Assembly: GCA_022361075.1 (NCBI GenBank)
Contig: JAKSBQ010000068.1
Coordinates: 1 to 35,903 of the forward strand
Direction of reading: 5' to 3'
Source of the DNA: Opitutales bacterium
Lineage (GTDB): Bacteria; Verrucomicrobiota; Verrucomicrobiia; Opitutales; JAFGAQ01
DNA length: 35,903 bases
Under the pieces are notes generated by a model. The model was not told the origin of the DNA, ran no database searches, and worked only from the letters and a program-made list of their open reading frames with translations. Of this stretch, positions 14,636-23,841 are shown one piece after another; position 1 is the stretch's first letter, and every line of letters starts with the position of its first letter. Position numbers and translations under genes: made by a program.

Positions 14636-17274
14636 AAATGGCTCCTTAACAATTCGATTCCCGAAAGATTCATCGATTCGGCTAGATCAATCAAACGATA
14701 CAATTCCAAATTCTGCCCTCTTTCGCTCAGTTTTTCTCCAAGCATCAAAATTCCCCGGGCCAGCCAATACCTCCCCGTACTTTCGAGCACAACCGAATCC
14801 AATTGCTCACTTCGAATCATGCCGACCGCTCTCCAGATCATCTCCTCCGCCCGGAATCCTCTCCCAAGCTTATCCAGCCCTGCTGATGCTTTAACGGCTG
14901 ACTCGATTCTGACTTCAACAGGAATGGAATTAAGATCTGCCAATCGCTCAAATATCCGGATTCCCTCCTCCGTGTATTCTCTCCTGCTTGAACCAAGAGC
15001 AAGGTAGCTCTCAGCGAGTGCAATCTCGATAAGATGCAAGCGTGCGTCACCGGCAAATTCCTCCAAAAGGTTTTCGTAAAAAGGAACCGCGAGCTGAAAT
15101 TGATTAGATCTTCTCAAAAGATCTCCTTGTTTGAGGCGGGAAATAAAATTCAGAGGATGCTCAGGAAACTCCGTTGCAATTCGTTCAAACAACGCGATCG
15201 CCTCTTGGTCGCTATTCTCCTGCCGTTGCTGCTCAGCATTGACCGCAGCCTCGTACAAAGCCACGGGCGCATATTGGCTATTCGGATAGCGATCGGCAAG
15301 GGTTACGAGTGCATCTTGAGCTTCGAGCAACTCACCGGAGTTCCAATGATATCTGGCTTGGAACACGTATGACGCAGCCGCAGTCTCAGGTAGAGCTGTA
15401 GCCCGAATACTTTGAAATACGGCAAAGGCCTGAGTTTTTTCATCCAAAGCCAATAAAGCTCTGGCCTTTAAAAGTTTCAACTCGCCGAAGAGGGCTGCTA
15501 TTTGATCATTCTCACCATCGTGTTGGTCCTCAGTCTCCAGAGCCGCTTCGCAACTGTCCAGGCAGACCAAAAACTGATTTTTCCTTAGATACAAAAAGGA
15601 GAGCAGCCATTGCCTCCTTAATTTGGACTCCTCAAACCAACCACCCGTTTCATCGCTTGCCTCGTCAAATTCGAGAGATTCGAGTCGTTCGATCGCTTCG
15701 TCAATCCTACCTCCAGCTACCAGATATTGATTCAAATTCCACTCACTCGCCCAGATAAGCTCATGTAGCGCCGATTGCTGGCCGTAGATACCGTCCAATA
15801 CCATCTTCGCAGCGTCAACATTGCCCATTTGAAGATGGCAGGTTGTCAGATTAAACATCACCTTGTCTCGATTTTCCGACGAAATCTGATCATCGCTCAA
15901 CACTTGCTGGTAGTATGGGAGAGCATTTTCGAAGTCATTGTTGAGGAAGTAACTGTCCGCTATGTACCGTCGTAGTCGAAACTTCTCCCGCTCATCAGTT
16001 TCTAGTTGAATCAGTCTCAATAAATGCTCAGCTGCTAAACGATACTGTGCAGGTGTCTGCGACCAACAGATCCCAACCATCAATCTCAACGCGGAACTCT
16101 GAATTGCATCAGTCGACTCTACTTCAATCAGTTGGTTCAAGGCCACTTTGCTTCCTTCGAAGTCCCCCTCATAAAACCGCTTGAGCGAATGCACATAGAG
16201 AAAGTGATTTCGCAACTCATCGTTCGGACGGCTTAACAACAAAGCCTCTATCATCGAAAAGTCGTCACCCGATTCGAAATCAATCGCTGATACCCAGCTG
16301 TAAAAAGCCATTTCCCTTAACCGTGCAGAACTCCCTTCCCGAAGAATTTCCTCCAATACCACTTTTGCCTTCCCACTCTGTCTTTCGGAAAGCAACGCAA
16401 TCATCATGAGCAATCTGTCTTTCTGAGCTCGATCGTCCGATCCCAACAAAGATAGTTGAAGTTCCAGGGCGTCGATCGCCTCCCGCCGACGGTCCAAACT
16501 AACCAAAGCAATGGCCAACTGTTGAGTTAATTGAGAACGCACAGTCGGATTCACGGTGCGCTCAATCTCCATCTCAAGGGAGATTACCAGGGACTCTTCC
16601 CCTGCCCCACTCATTAATTCTTCCCTCCAAATAAGAATCTCAAACTGATTCTCCTGATAAGAATTCACAGCTAGCGCCAATGCCCTTTCAAAATAAGAAT
16701 TCGCCTCAAGAAAACCTCCTTTTCGATAAGTGACTATTCCCTCCAAGAGGACGACCCAGGGGTTGGCTCGAGTGATTTCCTCATCTAACAAAACCGACAG
16801 CTTTTCTTCGAGGACTGAAACGTCGTTTTCAGTATAGTAAGTAAGAAAAAGATCATATACCGGGAAGTCTTTATGGTCGACCAACTCATCAATCATCGCT
16901 TCCACCTCTTGGATCTTTCCCTGATTGAGAAGAGAGAGAAACAAAGTTCCTTTCAGGTCCAAAACCAATTCAGGATCCAATATTTCTTCGGAGGATAAAA
17001 CAGATGTGATGATGGATTCGGCAACACTCGCCAACCCATTGTCCAGTGCTGACCTGGCGCTTTGAAACAAAATCGCGTTGTGTCGTTCCCTCTCAGAGGA
17101 ACCATCCGATTCCGTCTCAAGTGCGATCGGTAAAGAAGCATCATCATCAAACCTTTCCACTCCAATCAGTACGTTTGAAAACAACAAACAATGAAAACAA
17201 ATGAACGCACAAAAAGATCGACTCCCGAATATCGATGCTTCAGTTTTTGGGGTTCGAAAAAAGCGAGTTTTCAT
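14632..17274 (-). CDS. Exported TPR-repeat protein linked to ExbB/ExbD
   Basis: About 880 residues made largely of helix-turn-helix (TPR-like) repeats, such as YRKGGFLEANSYFERALALA, NDFENALPYYQQVL, GELLEAQDALVTLADRYPNSQYAPVALYEAAV and ANQFQLAVPFYENLLEEF-type units. The N-terminus is a signal or anchor sequence (SFCAFICFHCLLFSNVLIGV). I chose the ATG at 17274; a TTG three codons upstream (17283) is possible. A YbgF/BamD-type repeat (RYPNSQYAP) suggests a periplasmic scaffold role. The stop overlaps the exbB start, making a TPR-exbB-exbD unit. TPR proteins with Tol/Ton motors commonly act as periplasmic adaptors; that role here is inference. A TATAAT lies upstream. Confidence 0.82.
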   Translation of the reverse strand: MKTRFFRTPKTEASIFGSRSFCAFICFHCLLFSNVLIGVERFDDDASLPIALETESDGSSERERHNAILFQSARSALDNGLASVAESIITSVLSSEEILDPELVLDLKGTLFLSLLNQGKIQEVEAMIDELVDHKDFPVYDLFLTYYTENDVSVLEEKLSVLLDEEITRANPWVVLLEGIVTYRKGGFLEANSYFERALALAVNSYQENQFEILIWREELMSGAGEESLVISLEMEIERTVNPTVRSQLTQQLAIALVSLDRRREAIDALELQLSLLGSDDRAQKDRLLMMIALLSERQSGKAKVVLEEILREGSSARLREMAFYSWVSAIDFESGDDFSMIEALLLSRPNDELRNHFLYVHSLKRFYEGDFEGSKVALNQLIEVESTDAIQSSALRLMVGICWSQTPAQYRLAAEHLLRLIQLETDEREKFRLRRYIADSYFLNNDFENALPYYQQVLSDDQISSENRDKVMFNLTTCHLQMGNVDAAKMVLDGIYGQQSALHELIWASEWNLNQYLVAGGRIDEAIERLESLEFDEASDETGGWFEESKLRRQWLLSFLYLRKNQFLVCLDSCEAALETEDQHDGENDQIAALFGELKLLKARALLALDEKTQAFAVFQSIRATALPETAAASYVFQARYHWNSGELLEAQDALVTLADRYPNSQYAPVALYEAAVNAEQQRQENSDQEAIALFERIATEFPEHPLNFISRLKQGDLLRRSNQFQLAVPFYENLLEEFAGDARLHLIEIALAESYLALGSSRREYTEEGIRIFERLADLNSIPVEVRIESAVKASAGLDKLGRGFRAEEMIWRAVGMIRSEQLDSVVLESTGRYWLARGILMLGEKLSERGQNLELYRLIDLAESMNLSGIELLRSHL

Positions 17275-17302
17275 CTTACACAAGGCGCGACTCAGACATT
17301 AA

Positions 17303-17308
17303 ATTATA
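17303..17308 (-). promoter_or_regulatory. Candidate -10 box for the TPR-exbB-exbD transcript
   Basis: The - strand reads a perfect TATAAT at 17308-17303, placing a start about 20 bases upstream of the TPR gene ATG. No good -35 is seen at the right distance (GAATTC at 17-bp spacing). The same 108-117 bp gap must also serve the divergent CvpA gene, for which no clear promoter was found. Confidence 0.4.
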
Positions 17309-17391
17309 GCTTAGCCTTCCAAGCAGAATTCTTCATTGAACACAGGAAATCAAGGCAGAATATCAGATAACCCATCACTTAATCATCTTTC

Positions 17392-18288
17392 ATGGCTCCC
17401 TCTTTTGACATCACCGACTGGCAACTTTTCATCTACATTATCTTGGCGGTGCTTCTTATCTTTTCGGCATGGCAGGGTTGGCAACACGGATTAGGTCGCT
17501 CCGCTATCATCCTGGCAGGAGTGGGCATCGGACTATTTGCAGGCCAAACGTTGGGGTTCCTGATCAAAGATGTTTACCAATCGATCATTCCCTACCCCGC
17601 ACCTCTTCTCAAGTTGATCACCAACGCAATCTTTGCCCTGCTCGTTTATTTTCTCTTCGTCGCAGGTGCGATGTTCATGTTCAAAAGCACTCGTAAACAG
17701 CCGACCCTTCAGAAAAAGATCATTTCAGGAGTAGGTGGCACCATTTTTGGAGTGGCAAATGGCCTTGTAGTGGTATCAGCGCTCGTCATTACCATTCGCC
17801 TTACAGGAATATCTAACCTCAACATCCCTCCCCAACCGGGCACCCTTGAGCATCGTCAGCAGCAGGAAGTCTATCTACCCGAACACTTTGAGCAGAACGA
17901 ACGTTTTGTGATTCAGGTTTACCGCGCTATTCTAAATCCGCCACTCGGAAAATGGAGTCGCATGCTAGACCCGATCCCCGAATCCAATTACGAGCTTCTG
18001 ATTCACAGTAAAATCATGACGGAACGTTCAGACCTTCGGCAACAATTCATAGAGTCGGAAGCAGTTCAGCAGCTCCTGACAACTCCCGAGATCGCATCCA
18101 CGCTGGAAGAATCGCTCATTCCGCAAATGTTGGAGCGAGGAGAATTTCACGCGATCATCAAGTCTCCGGAAATTCGGCAAATCTACTCCAACTCCGAAAA
18201 GGCTGCCGTCGTCAAAAATGTAAACTGGCTCGAAATAATGAGCGAAATCGTCCAGCAATCTGATCTAACCAATCACCCCGACTTATGA
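17392..18288 (+). CDS. CvpA family inner-membrane protein
   Basis: 298 residues. The first about 150 are a CvpA-type membrane domain with four helices: IIYIILAVLLIFSAW-like segment near 12-28 followed by WQGWQHGLGRSAIILAGVGIGLFAG, ITNAIFALLVYFLFVAGAMFMF, and GVGGTIFGVANGLVVVSALVITI, which has the glycine pattern typical of the family. The remaining half is soluble, helical and charged (YRAILNPPLGKWSRMLDPIPE), longer than E. coli CvpA (about 160 residues). CvpA affects colicin V export and envelope stress; its molecular role is unsettled. It overlaps the ArgA gene by 4 bp (ATGA), so the two are coupled. Confidence 0.85.
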   Translation: MAPSFDITDWQLFIYIILAVLLIFSAWQGWQHGLGRSAIILAGVGIGLFAGQTLGFLIKDVYQSIIPYPAPLLKLITNAIFALLVYFLFVAGAMFMFKSTRKQPTLQKKIISGVGGTIFGVANGLVVVSALVITIRLTGISNLNIPPQPGTLEHRQQQEVYLPEHFEQNERFVIQVYRAILNPPLGKWSRMLDPIPESNYELLIHSKIMTERSDLRQQFIESEAVQQLLTTPEIASTLEESLIPQMLERGEFHAIIKSPEIRQIYSNSEKAAVVKNVNWLEIMSEIVQQSDLTNHPDL

Positions 18289-19571
18289 GCCTTCGTCCAA
18301 TAGACCTACGTGACATCCTCGAATACGTTCCGAGGTTTCGAGATCACATCTTTGTGGTCAGTTTAGATGGCAGTATCGTCGCAGATAAAAATTTTCCAAG
18401 CCTCATGACCGATCTGGCAGTCTTACACAGCCTCAACATCAAGGTCATCCTCTGCCATGGAATCGCCTATCAACTTCGGGAATTGTCAGCCAAAGAGAAT
18501 ACTCCGATCACCGATGATCGTGGAGAAGGACCGACCAACGAAGCAACGCTCGAGCTTTCTAAGCAGGCCAGCGCGGCAGTGAGCCAAACAATATCAAGTG
18601 CTCTCGCCCAGCGATCTATTCCCTTCAGTTTCAACAATGCCATCAAGGTCCGACCGGCGGGGATTCTGGGTGGAGTGGATCAACAACACACTGGCGTCAC
18701 CGAAAAGATCGAAAAAGACCGTATACTGCGCCTTCTTGAACAACGCGAGATTCCAGTGTTCTCCCCCATCATCCATGATGATAAAGCAAGGACGTTTCGT
18801 TTGAACTCGGATCATCTCTCCGCTAATTTGGCGCGTGAACTAGGCGCCTCCAAACTGATTTACCTCAGCAGTCGTTCCAATCTCACGATAAATGGGGAAA
18901 GCATCCTGAACAGCTCAGCAGTGAAACTGAAGGAGATGATGAAGGAGTTCCCCGACAATATCGACCCATTGCTCAAGTGCAAAGCAGAGTATGGAATCCA
19001 GGTCCTGAATGGAGAAACGGATCGAGTTCACATCCTCGATGGGCGTATCGACGGCGTCTTACTCATGGAAATTTTCGACAAAGTCGGTCTCGGAACGATG
19101 ATCCACAGCAACGACTATGATCGAATTCGACCTGCTCGTGAGGGGGACCTGGCAGACATTTTTGCTCTCATCACCAATGCTTCTCGCCACAACCAACTCG
19201 TTGCTCGGAACATCAACGAGATTAAACGCCAAATCGATCATTTCTTCGTTTACGAAGTAGATGATCGCATCATCGGCTGCACCTGCTTAAAACCTTACCC
19301 AAAGGATGAAGTTGCTGAACTCGCCAGCGTCTGCGTCGACAACTTTCACCAAGGCAAAGGCATCGGCCTTAAACTCGCTCGCTACACCCTCGACTCTGCC
19401 AAAAACAAAGGGTTCAACAAAGTCTTCGCGTTAAGCACTCAAGCCTTCGAGTTTTTTACAGATAAGCTAGGATTCAAGGAATCGAACTTCGATACGCTGC
19501 CTACCGAAAGGCAAGACAGACTGCAAGAAAGTGGGAGAAATTCGATCGTCATGTTACGCGAATTATCTTAA
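18285..19571 (+). CDS. argA: N-acetylglutamate synthase, ArgA type (amino-acid kinase domain + GNAT)
   Basis: Acetylates L-glutamate with acetyl-CoA, the first step of arginine biosynthesis, in the cytoplasm. The 428 residues have two domains. An amino-acid-kinase fold (about 15-275) contains VVSLDGSIVADKNF, VILCHGIAYQLREL and VFSPIIHDDKARTFRLNSDHLSANLAREL. A GNAT domain (about 285-428) has IRPAREGDLADIFALI and the acetyl-CoA loop HQGKGIGLKLARYTL. The length and domain order match bacterial ArgA (about 440). In ArgA the kinase domain binds arginine for feedback inhibition and has no kinase activity. ATG start at 18285 in the ATGA overlap with the CvpA gene. The following gene converges 2 bp later. 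Confidence 0.94.
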   Translation: MSLRPIDLRDILEYVPRFRDHIFVVSLDGSIVADKNFPSLMTDLAVLHSLNIKVILCHGIAYQLRELSAKENTPITDDRGEGPTNEATLELSKQASAAVSQTISSALAQRSIPFSFNNAIKVRPAGILGGVDQQHTGVTEKIEKDRILRLLEQREIPVFSPIIHDDKARTFRLNSDHLSANLARELGASKLIYLSSRSNLTINGESILNSSAVKLKEMMKEFPDNIDPLLKCKAEYGIQVLNGETDRVHILDGRIDGVLLMEIFDKVGLGTMIHSNDYDRIRPAREGDLADIFALITNASRHNQLVARNINEIKRQIDHFFVYEVDDRIIGCTCLKPYPKDEVAELASVCVDNFHQGKGIGLKLARYTLDSAKNKGFNKVFALSTQAFEFFTDKLGFKESNFDTLPTERQDRLQESGRNSIVMLRELS

Positions 19572-19573
19572 TC

Positions 19574-20722
19574 CTACTCGTCCGCTAAGAGTTCACAATA
19601 AAGCCCTATCTGTTCATTCACCCAGTTACTTCGATCAAACTTGCTTCGCTCTTTGATCGAATTGGTCTTCATTGATTCCAAAATCTCAGGGTGTTCGATC
19701 ATAAAAGTCATCCGCTCAAGCAACTCATCTTCATCACGCCTTTCCAACAAGTAACCCGTTTCGTTTGGCACCACTATTTCACTGCACCCTCGCGTGTTTC
19801 TCGTAATCACTGGAACTCCCATTGATATCGATTCCATCAAGTTTACAGGCATTCCCTCTCGCTCGCTAGGAAATACATTTACATCAGCGATCGCCAGGTA
19901 TTCGTCCACCTCTTTCACCCAACCAACAGGAATGATTTTAGCGTGATTTTTCATCCGCATAGTTTCCTCTTCAGTCAAACCCGTTGGGTGAACTTTGTAT
20001 GGCTGACCCAGCACCAATAGTTTTACATTTTCGTGCTTTTTAGCCAAAGCCATAAAGGCCCGGATCGTCAGATCAAATCCCTTGAACCAAACATGACGCC
20101 CCACGAAGATCAAAACCACGTCAGTTTTTGAGATTCCTAGAGATGCTCTCAATTGATCTTTTTTTGCATCATCAAACTTACCCGGATCAAACTGATTGGT
20201 AAGGCATCCTAATCCCCTCGATTTATAAACTACCGAACGATTACTTAATCCTTTGTTCTCAAGCCATTCTTGGTCACTTTGATTGAGGAGGTAAAACTCA
20301 TCCACGCGCTTAAAAGTAAATCGCTCAGCGAATCCTGCAATGAAACCCTTCACTCCTTTCATCAAGGGCCCCAAAAGACCATGGTGAGTCGCAACCATTT
20401 TATTCCACTTTCTGCCTCGAGCGATCGAAGTCATGAAAATTGCTGCACCGATGTGAGCATGCACTACATCAGGGGCGAATTGCTCGACTACCCTTTTCAA
20501 TTGCCTTGCCCCTTTCAAATGTGCAACCGGATTCATCCCTTGCGGAACTTCAATCGGAAAAAATTCACATCGTGGAACATCAGAATAACAATCCACATCA
20601 CGAAAATGAACCGGTGATGCCACCAACCCCACTTGGTGCCCCTGAGCAAGTAGTTCTTCTGTCAGTTCATCCAGAAAGGTAAAATAATTTGTGATGGAAG
20701 GTATGACTAAGAGAATTCGCAT
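19574..20722 (-). CDS. Glycosyltransferase family 4 (GT-B)
   Basis: 382 residues. The N-terminal domain starts MRILLVIPSITNYFTFLDELTEEL with the acceptor-side Rossmann fold; FAPDVVHAHIG and VATHHGLLG are usual GT4 landmarks. The C-terminal donor domain has LIFVGRHVWFKGFDLTIRAF, IADVNVFPSEREGMPVNLMESISMGVPVI (E-x7-E nucleotide-sugar site) and ETGYLLE. It retains its anomeric carbon configuration as GT4 enzymes do; donor and acceptor cannot be told. No signal or membrane segment, so cytoplasmic. It lies 30 bp after the 624-residue membrane protein, the first-to-last reading being 320-residue GT, membrane protein, then this gene. A second - strand TATAAT at 20739-20734 is close to its start, too close to be convincing. 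Confidence 0.93.
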   Translation of the reverse strand: MRILLVIPSITNYFTFLDELTEELLAQGHQVGLVASPVHFRDVDCYSDVPRCEFFPIEVPQGMNPVAHLKGARQLKRVVEQFAPDVVHAHIGAAIFMTSIARGRKWNKMVATHHGLLGPLMKGVKGFIAGFAERFTFKRVDEFYLLNQSDQEWLENKGLSNRSVVYKSRGLGCLTNQFDPGKFDDAKKDQLRASLGISKTDVVLIFVGRHVWFKGFDLTIRAFMALAKKHENVKLLVLGQPYKVHPTGLTEEETMRMKNHAKIIPVGWVKEVDEYLAIADVNVFPSEREGMPVNLMESISMGVPVITRNTRGCSEIVVPNETGYLLERRDEDELLERMTFMIEHPEILESMKTNSIKERSKFDRSNWVNEQIGLYCELLADE

Positions 20723-20752
20723 CTTTCATTTGGATTATAATTCCTGTGATGA

Positions 20753-22627
20753 TTAACCATCACCCTTATGAATGTATACTTCATTTAACCACTGACCCTT
20801 CTGCCAACGTTGCACAAACTGTTTCAACTCGGAAAGTTCTTGAGCAATGGATTTTCCGTCATCGTCGACAAACTGGTAATCTTCCTCACTGATGTAAACA
20901 TGCGTGTTGGTTCGGTAAAACTGCATGATCCTTGGCGAAACGTTCCACTTGATCTCGTAGTCAATACCTTTGTCGATCAACCAAATTCTATTTGAAGGGA
21001 ACCATCCTGTACCCAGCGACACGGGTTCTTCCAATTTAGATGCAATTTCAAGTTGCTTTCGAATGACACTGGTCCCGATCCAATTTCCGAACACATAAAG
21101 GGATAAGATCAAAATACAATTCACTGCGCACATTACCGCTGCGAAATCGTTCAGATCGATTCTCTTCAACTGTCCGAGCGACAATATCGGGCTATTTCTT
21201 ACAAAGCCTTTCTTAGCAGCGCCACCAGAACGGAGGCATAACAGAATAAGTAAAGGGAACAACCATACCTGGGGAATCCATCGAGCCCAGTAAGTCGGCA
21301 AAAATAACAGAGGAAAGAACACAAGAAGCAGCCCCAACACCAGCCAGCTTGTATTCCCTTTAAATCTCCTCCAATAAACCAAAGCGGCTCCCAAAACCAG
21401 CAAAACGATGGTTCCCCAGAAAGGGCCAAAACCTCCTGCTCTTGGATCTTCAAAAAAGTAGTAAAACACTTTTAACTCATCCCAGCTGGTTTCGAAGGGC
21501 CACTTGAGTTCAATTTCATAGGCCACAGGCCTCGCTCTCGAGAAAGTGGAGTAAAACAAAATACTCCAGCGGTTCAGGTCCTGATAATCCTCAACTTGGT
21601 TAAATGAAGAACCTCCGTACAAAATATGATCCGCATTGTGGTGCTCCACAGTTTGGATAATTCTCCCAAATACTCCTTTATTGAACCTCCACATTCCCGA
21701 CAAATGCGCACCACCCAAAACTATCGAACAAAATCCTGCGAAAGCGGCGAGAATCAATAATTTGGTTTTGATCCGAAAGTGAAAAATCAAGAGATAGGCA
21801 ACCAGAAAAAATGTGCTCAGTATCACAAAACCAATTCCCGCCTTTTTTGCTCCTGCCAACAAAAGCGCCTGAGCCAAATAGCTTAGCCATATCCAAAGAT
21901 TTTTTGGATTTTTTGCAAGATACAGGGTCAGTGCGATGATGGAAGTAAAAAGGCCCGCAACAAAACTATCCTGCCAATAACTCAGACTTTGATAAACGCT
22001 CACTGGATTGAACGCCCAGACTAACGGAATCACTACTTGATAAAATTTTCGGCAACTCAACTTTTGACAAAGTAGAAAGGAACTCAGGTAACTGAGTGCT
22101 ATTGCGATAAAATTGATGAGTTTACCCGCCTCGTGGGAGGAAAAACCTTTATTAAAAATTGCGGAAAGCAGGTAACTGAACGTGATCGATACTCCCTTCT
22201 TTGCCCAAGTCAGCTCACGGATTTCCGGAAACTCTTCGACATATTCGTCTACCTCCATGAAGTAGGGATCCTTCAGTGGGTTCCACTTAGACTCGAGGCC
22301 AACTATCGCTTCGATGTGGATACCCATTCCGTCACCGCCTAGGTTGTAAAACCAACTCGCAAATAGGCCTATTAAGACAAGCCCTAAAGTCTGCAGAGAC
22401 ACGTGTTTAAGAGCCAACCGCAGCGACCAGACTCTGCCCCAAAAACTCAGAAAAGATACCAGTGGAAAAATCAGGCAATGAAATGGGGTGAGCCTGATAT
22501 TGACCACATAAAATAGCATCGAAAACAACACAAGACTGACCAAAGCAACCGAAATCGAAAACAAGTGCGCTTCGTATAAAACCGCGGTCTTCTCACCTGA
22601 AACCGATCTATGATTCTTTAGGATCAT
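20753..22627 (-). CDS. Polytopic membrane protein, possible GT-C glycosyltransferase
   Basis: 624 residues with about ten to twelve membrane helices, including LVSLVLFSMLFYVVNI, IIALTLYLAK, LLLAGAKKAGIGFVILSTFFLVAYLLIF and VLGLLLVFFPLLFLPTYW. The first large loop has NLGGDGMGIHIEA, which may hold the acidic motif of GT-C enzymes. A C-terminal soluble tail (about 545-624) has WLIDKGIDYEIKWNVSPRIMQFY. GT-C enzymes use lipid-linked sugar donors at the outer face of the membrane; this assignment rests on topology and the neighbouring glycosyltransferases, not on a certain motif. It overlaps the upstream 320-residue GT by 4 bp (ATGA). Confidence 0.72.
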   Translation of the reverse strand: MILKNHRSVSGEKTAVLYEAHLFSISVALVSLVLFSMLFYVVNIRLTPFHCLIFPLVSFLSFWGRVWSLRLALKHVSLQTLGLVLIGLFASWFYNLGGDGMGIHIEAIVGLESKWNPLKDPYFMEVDEYVEEFPEIRELTWAKKGVSITFSYLLSAIFNKGFSSHEAGKLINFIAIALSYLSSFLLCQKLSCRKFYQVVIPLVWAFNPVSVYQSLSYWQDSFVAGLFTSIIALTLYLAKNPKNLWIWLSYLAQALLLAGAKKAGIGFVILSTFFLVAYLLIFHFRIKTKLLILAAFAGFCSIVLGGAHLSGMWRFNKGVFGRIIQTVEHHNADHILYGGSSFNQVEDYQDLNRWSILFYSTFSRARPVAYEIELKWPFETSWDELKVFYYFFEDPRAGGFGPFWGTIVLLVLGAALVYWRRFKGNTSWLVLGLLLVFFPLLFLPTYWARWIPQVWLFPLLILLCLRSGGAAKKGFVRNSPILSLGQLKRIDLNDFAAVMCAVNCILILSLYVFGNWIGTSVIRKQLEIASKLEEPVSLGTGWFPSNRIWLIDKGIDYEIKWNVSPRIMQFYRTNTHVYISEEDYQFVDDDGKSIAQELSELKQFVQRWQKGQWLNEVYIHKGDG

Positions 22628-23586
22628 TTAAACCTAGAACTAATAAACTCTTCTCTCTCGATATCAGCCTGCCAAGCCTTCAAGTGATCCAACAAACCAC
22701 TTTCTTCAAAACGTTTTCTCCATGTGAGCGTCGACGCGTCAAATTTGCGATTATCTTGAATCGTATTTTCGGTTTCATAAGTGTCAAAGACCCTTTCCGA
22801 ACACCAATACACTTCGATACCTAATTCCTTCGCCAAACGTAAGTTCGAAGGTGATTTATTTGCGATTATCTTTTTTCCCAACGCCGCATACTCAAGCAGT
22901 TTAGTGGGAGTCTGATAACAATGCGGCCGATGCCTGGGGAAATGGCATATCGCATACTCAGTTTCAGACAAATATTCAAACACCTCTCTCTGACTCACTT
23001 TGCCCGTAAATACGATACCACTCTCTCCTTCGTATCGACTCAATATCTCTGGTTCGACATTCCCAACAATCAAAAGCTTTTGATCAAAGAGATTTCTGGA
23101 TACAAAAGCTTCAAGTAATACTTCATTCCCGCGCTCTTTAGTGACTTCTCCGACATAACAGAAACCGTATCGAAATTCATCTGAATCCCCGCGCAAATCT
23201 CCAATCCACGAAGGCACTCCCATATCCAATAAACAGTAAGGTACTGAGTCCTTAAAATTCATTTGTTGCCGAACTTCTTCGTTGAGAAATATTCTCAAAT
23301 CGGGCCGACAGTTTAAAACGCCCTTTAACCGGTCTTTCAGTTTCGAAAATCGCCCGGTAGACAAAGACCGATAATCATGAATCACCTTTCTGTATTTGGG
23401 TCGCCTGAGATGAACTCCCATAAAATGCCAGTAAACATGAGCAGGATTTTTCTGAACCGGAGACTCAACTAGCTCAACTTCAACTTCCAGAAGCTCGCCC
23501 AAAGCCTCCTGATAAGCGTGCATTTCAGGAAGATGAGCAATCTTGCTTTCTTTGAGGTGAATTCCCAATTTTTCATTCATAATCAT
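22624..23586 (-). CDS. Glycosyltransferase (GT4-like), short N-terminal domain
   Basis: 320 residues. The donor-binding half is recognisable: FCYVGEVTKERGNEVLLEAF, LLIVGNVEPEIL, VFTGKVSQREVFEYLSETEYAICHFP, and PTKLLEYAALGKKIIANKSPSN, where Glu in LLEYAALGK takes the place of the second E of the E-x7-E motif. The N-terminal half (VYWHFMGVHLRRPKYRKVIHDYRS) is shorter than in standard GT4 enzymes. Donor and acceptor unknown; cytoplasmic. The ATG at 23586 and another two codons on are both possible. It heads a - strand three-gene group. Confidence 0.82.
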   Translation of the reverse strand: MIMNEKLGIHLKESKIAHLPEMHAYQEALGELLEVEVELVESPVQKNPAHVYWHFMGVHLRRPKYRKVIHDYRSLSTGRFSKLKDRLKGVLNCRPDLRIFLNEEVRQQMNFKDSVPYCLLDMGVPSWIGDLRGDSDEFRYGFCYVGEVTKERGNEVLLEAFVSRNLFDQKLLIVGNVEPEILSRYEGESGIVFTGKVSQREVFEYLSETEYAICHFPRHRPHCYQTPTKLLEYAALGKKIIANKSPSNLRLAKELGIEVYWCSERVFDTYETENTIQDNRKFDASTLTWRKRFEESGLLDHLKAWQADIEREEFISSRFK

Positions 23587-23841
23587 GATGAGAGGTCATG
23601 AACCGAACCAACAGCCCCGTCACCCTTGCCATATTCAATACCGCGCTCAAAATGCTCAGTGTTCTGCTCGATTCGATCAAGAAGATAATGAAACGAGATC
23701 CAATTCTCACAAATCACAGGGTGTTCAGGCAAACTTAAGGAAAACCGACACAGCTGACTCTGTTACACTTCCAGCTTGGATTCTTATCTTGCGGTAGCCC
23801 GAAAATTCGAAAGCCTTAAATGGATTCAATTCCACTCAATC
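23587..23841. other. Divergent intergenic gap without recognised gene
   Basis: This 255-bp stretch between divergently read genes contains a 70-codon + strand frame (23585-23797) of arginine/glutamine-rich, non-membrane, non-motif sequence, which I judge non-coding. No convincing promoter or terminator was found by eye; at least one promoter for each direction is expected here. Confidence 0.4.

Noticed and set aside
20734-20739. - strand TATAAT just before the 382-residue GT4 gene
   Set aside because: It would place the transcript start only about 5 bases before the ATG, with no -35 seen and the preceding gene ending 30 bp upstream; likely part of the same operon.
23585-23797. 70-codon + strand frame in the divergent gap
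   Set aside because: Arginine/glutamine-rich with no motif, begins inside the start of the - strand GT gene, and has no ribosome site; judged non-coding.
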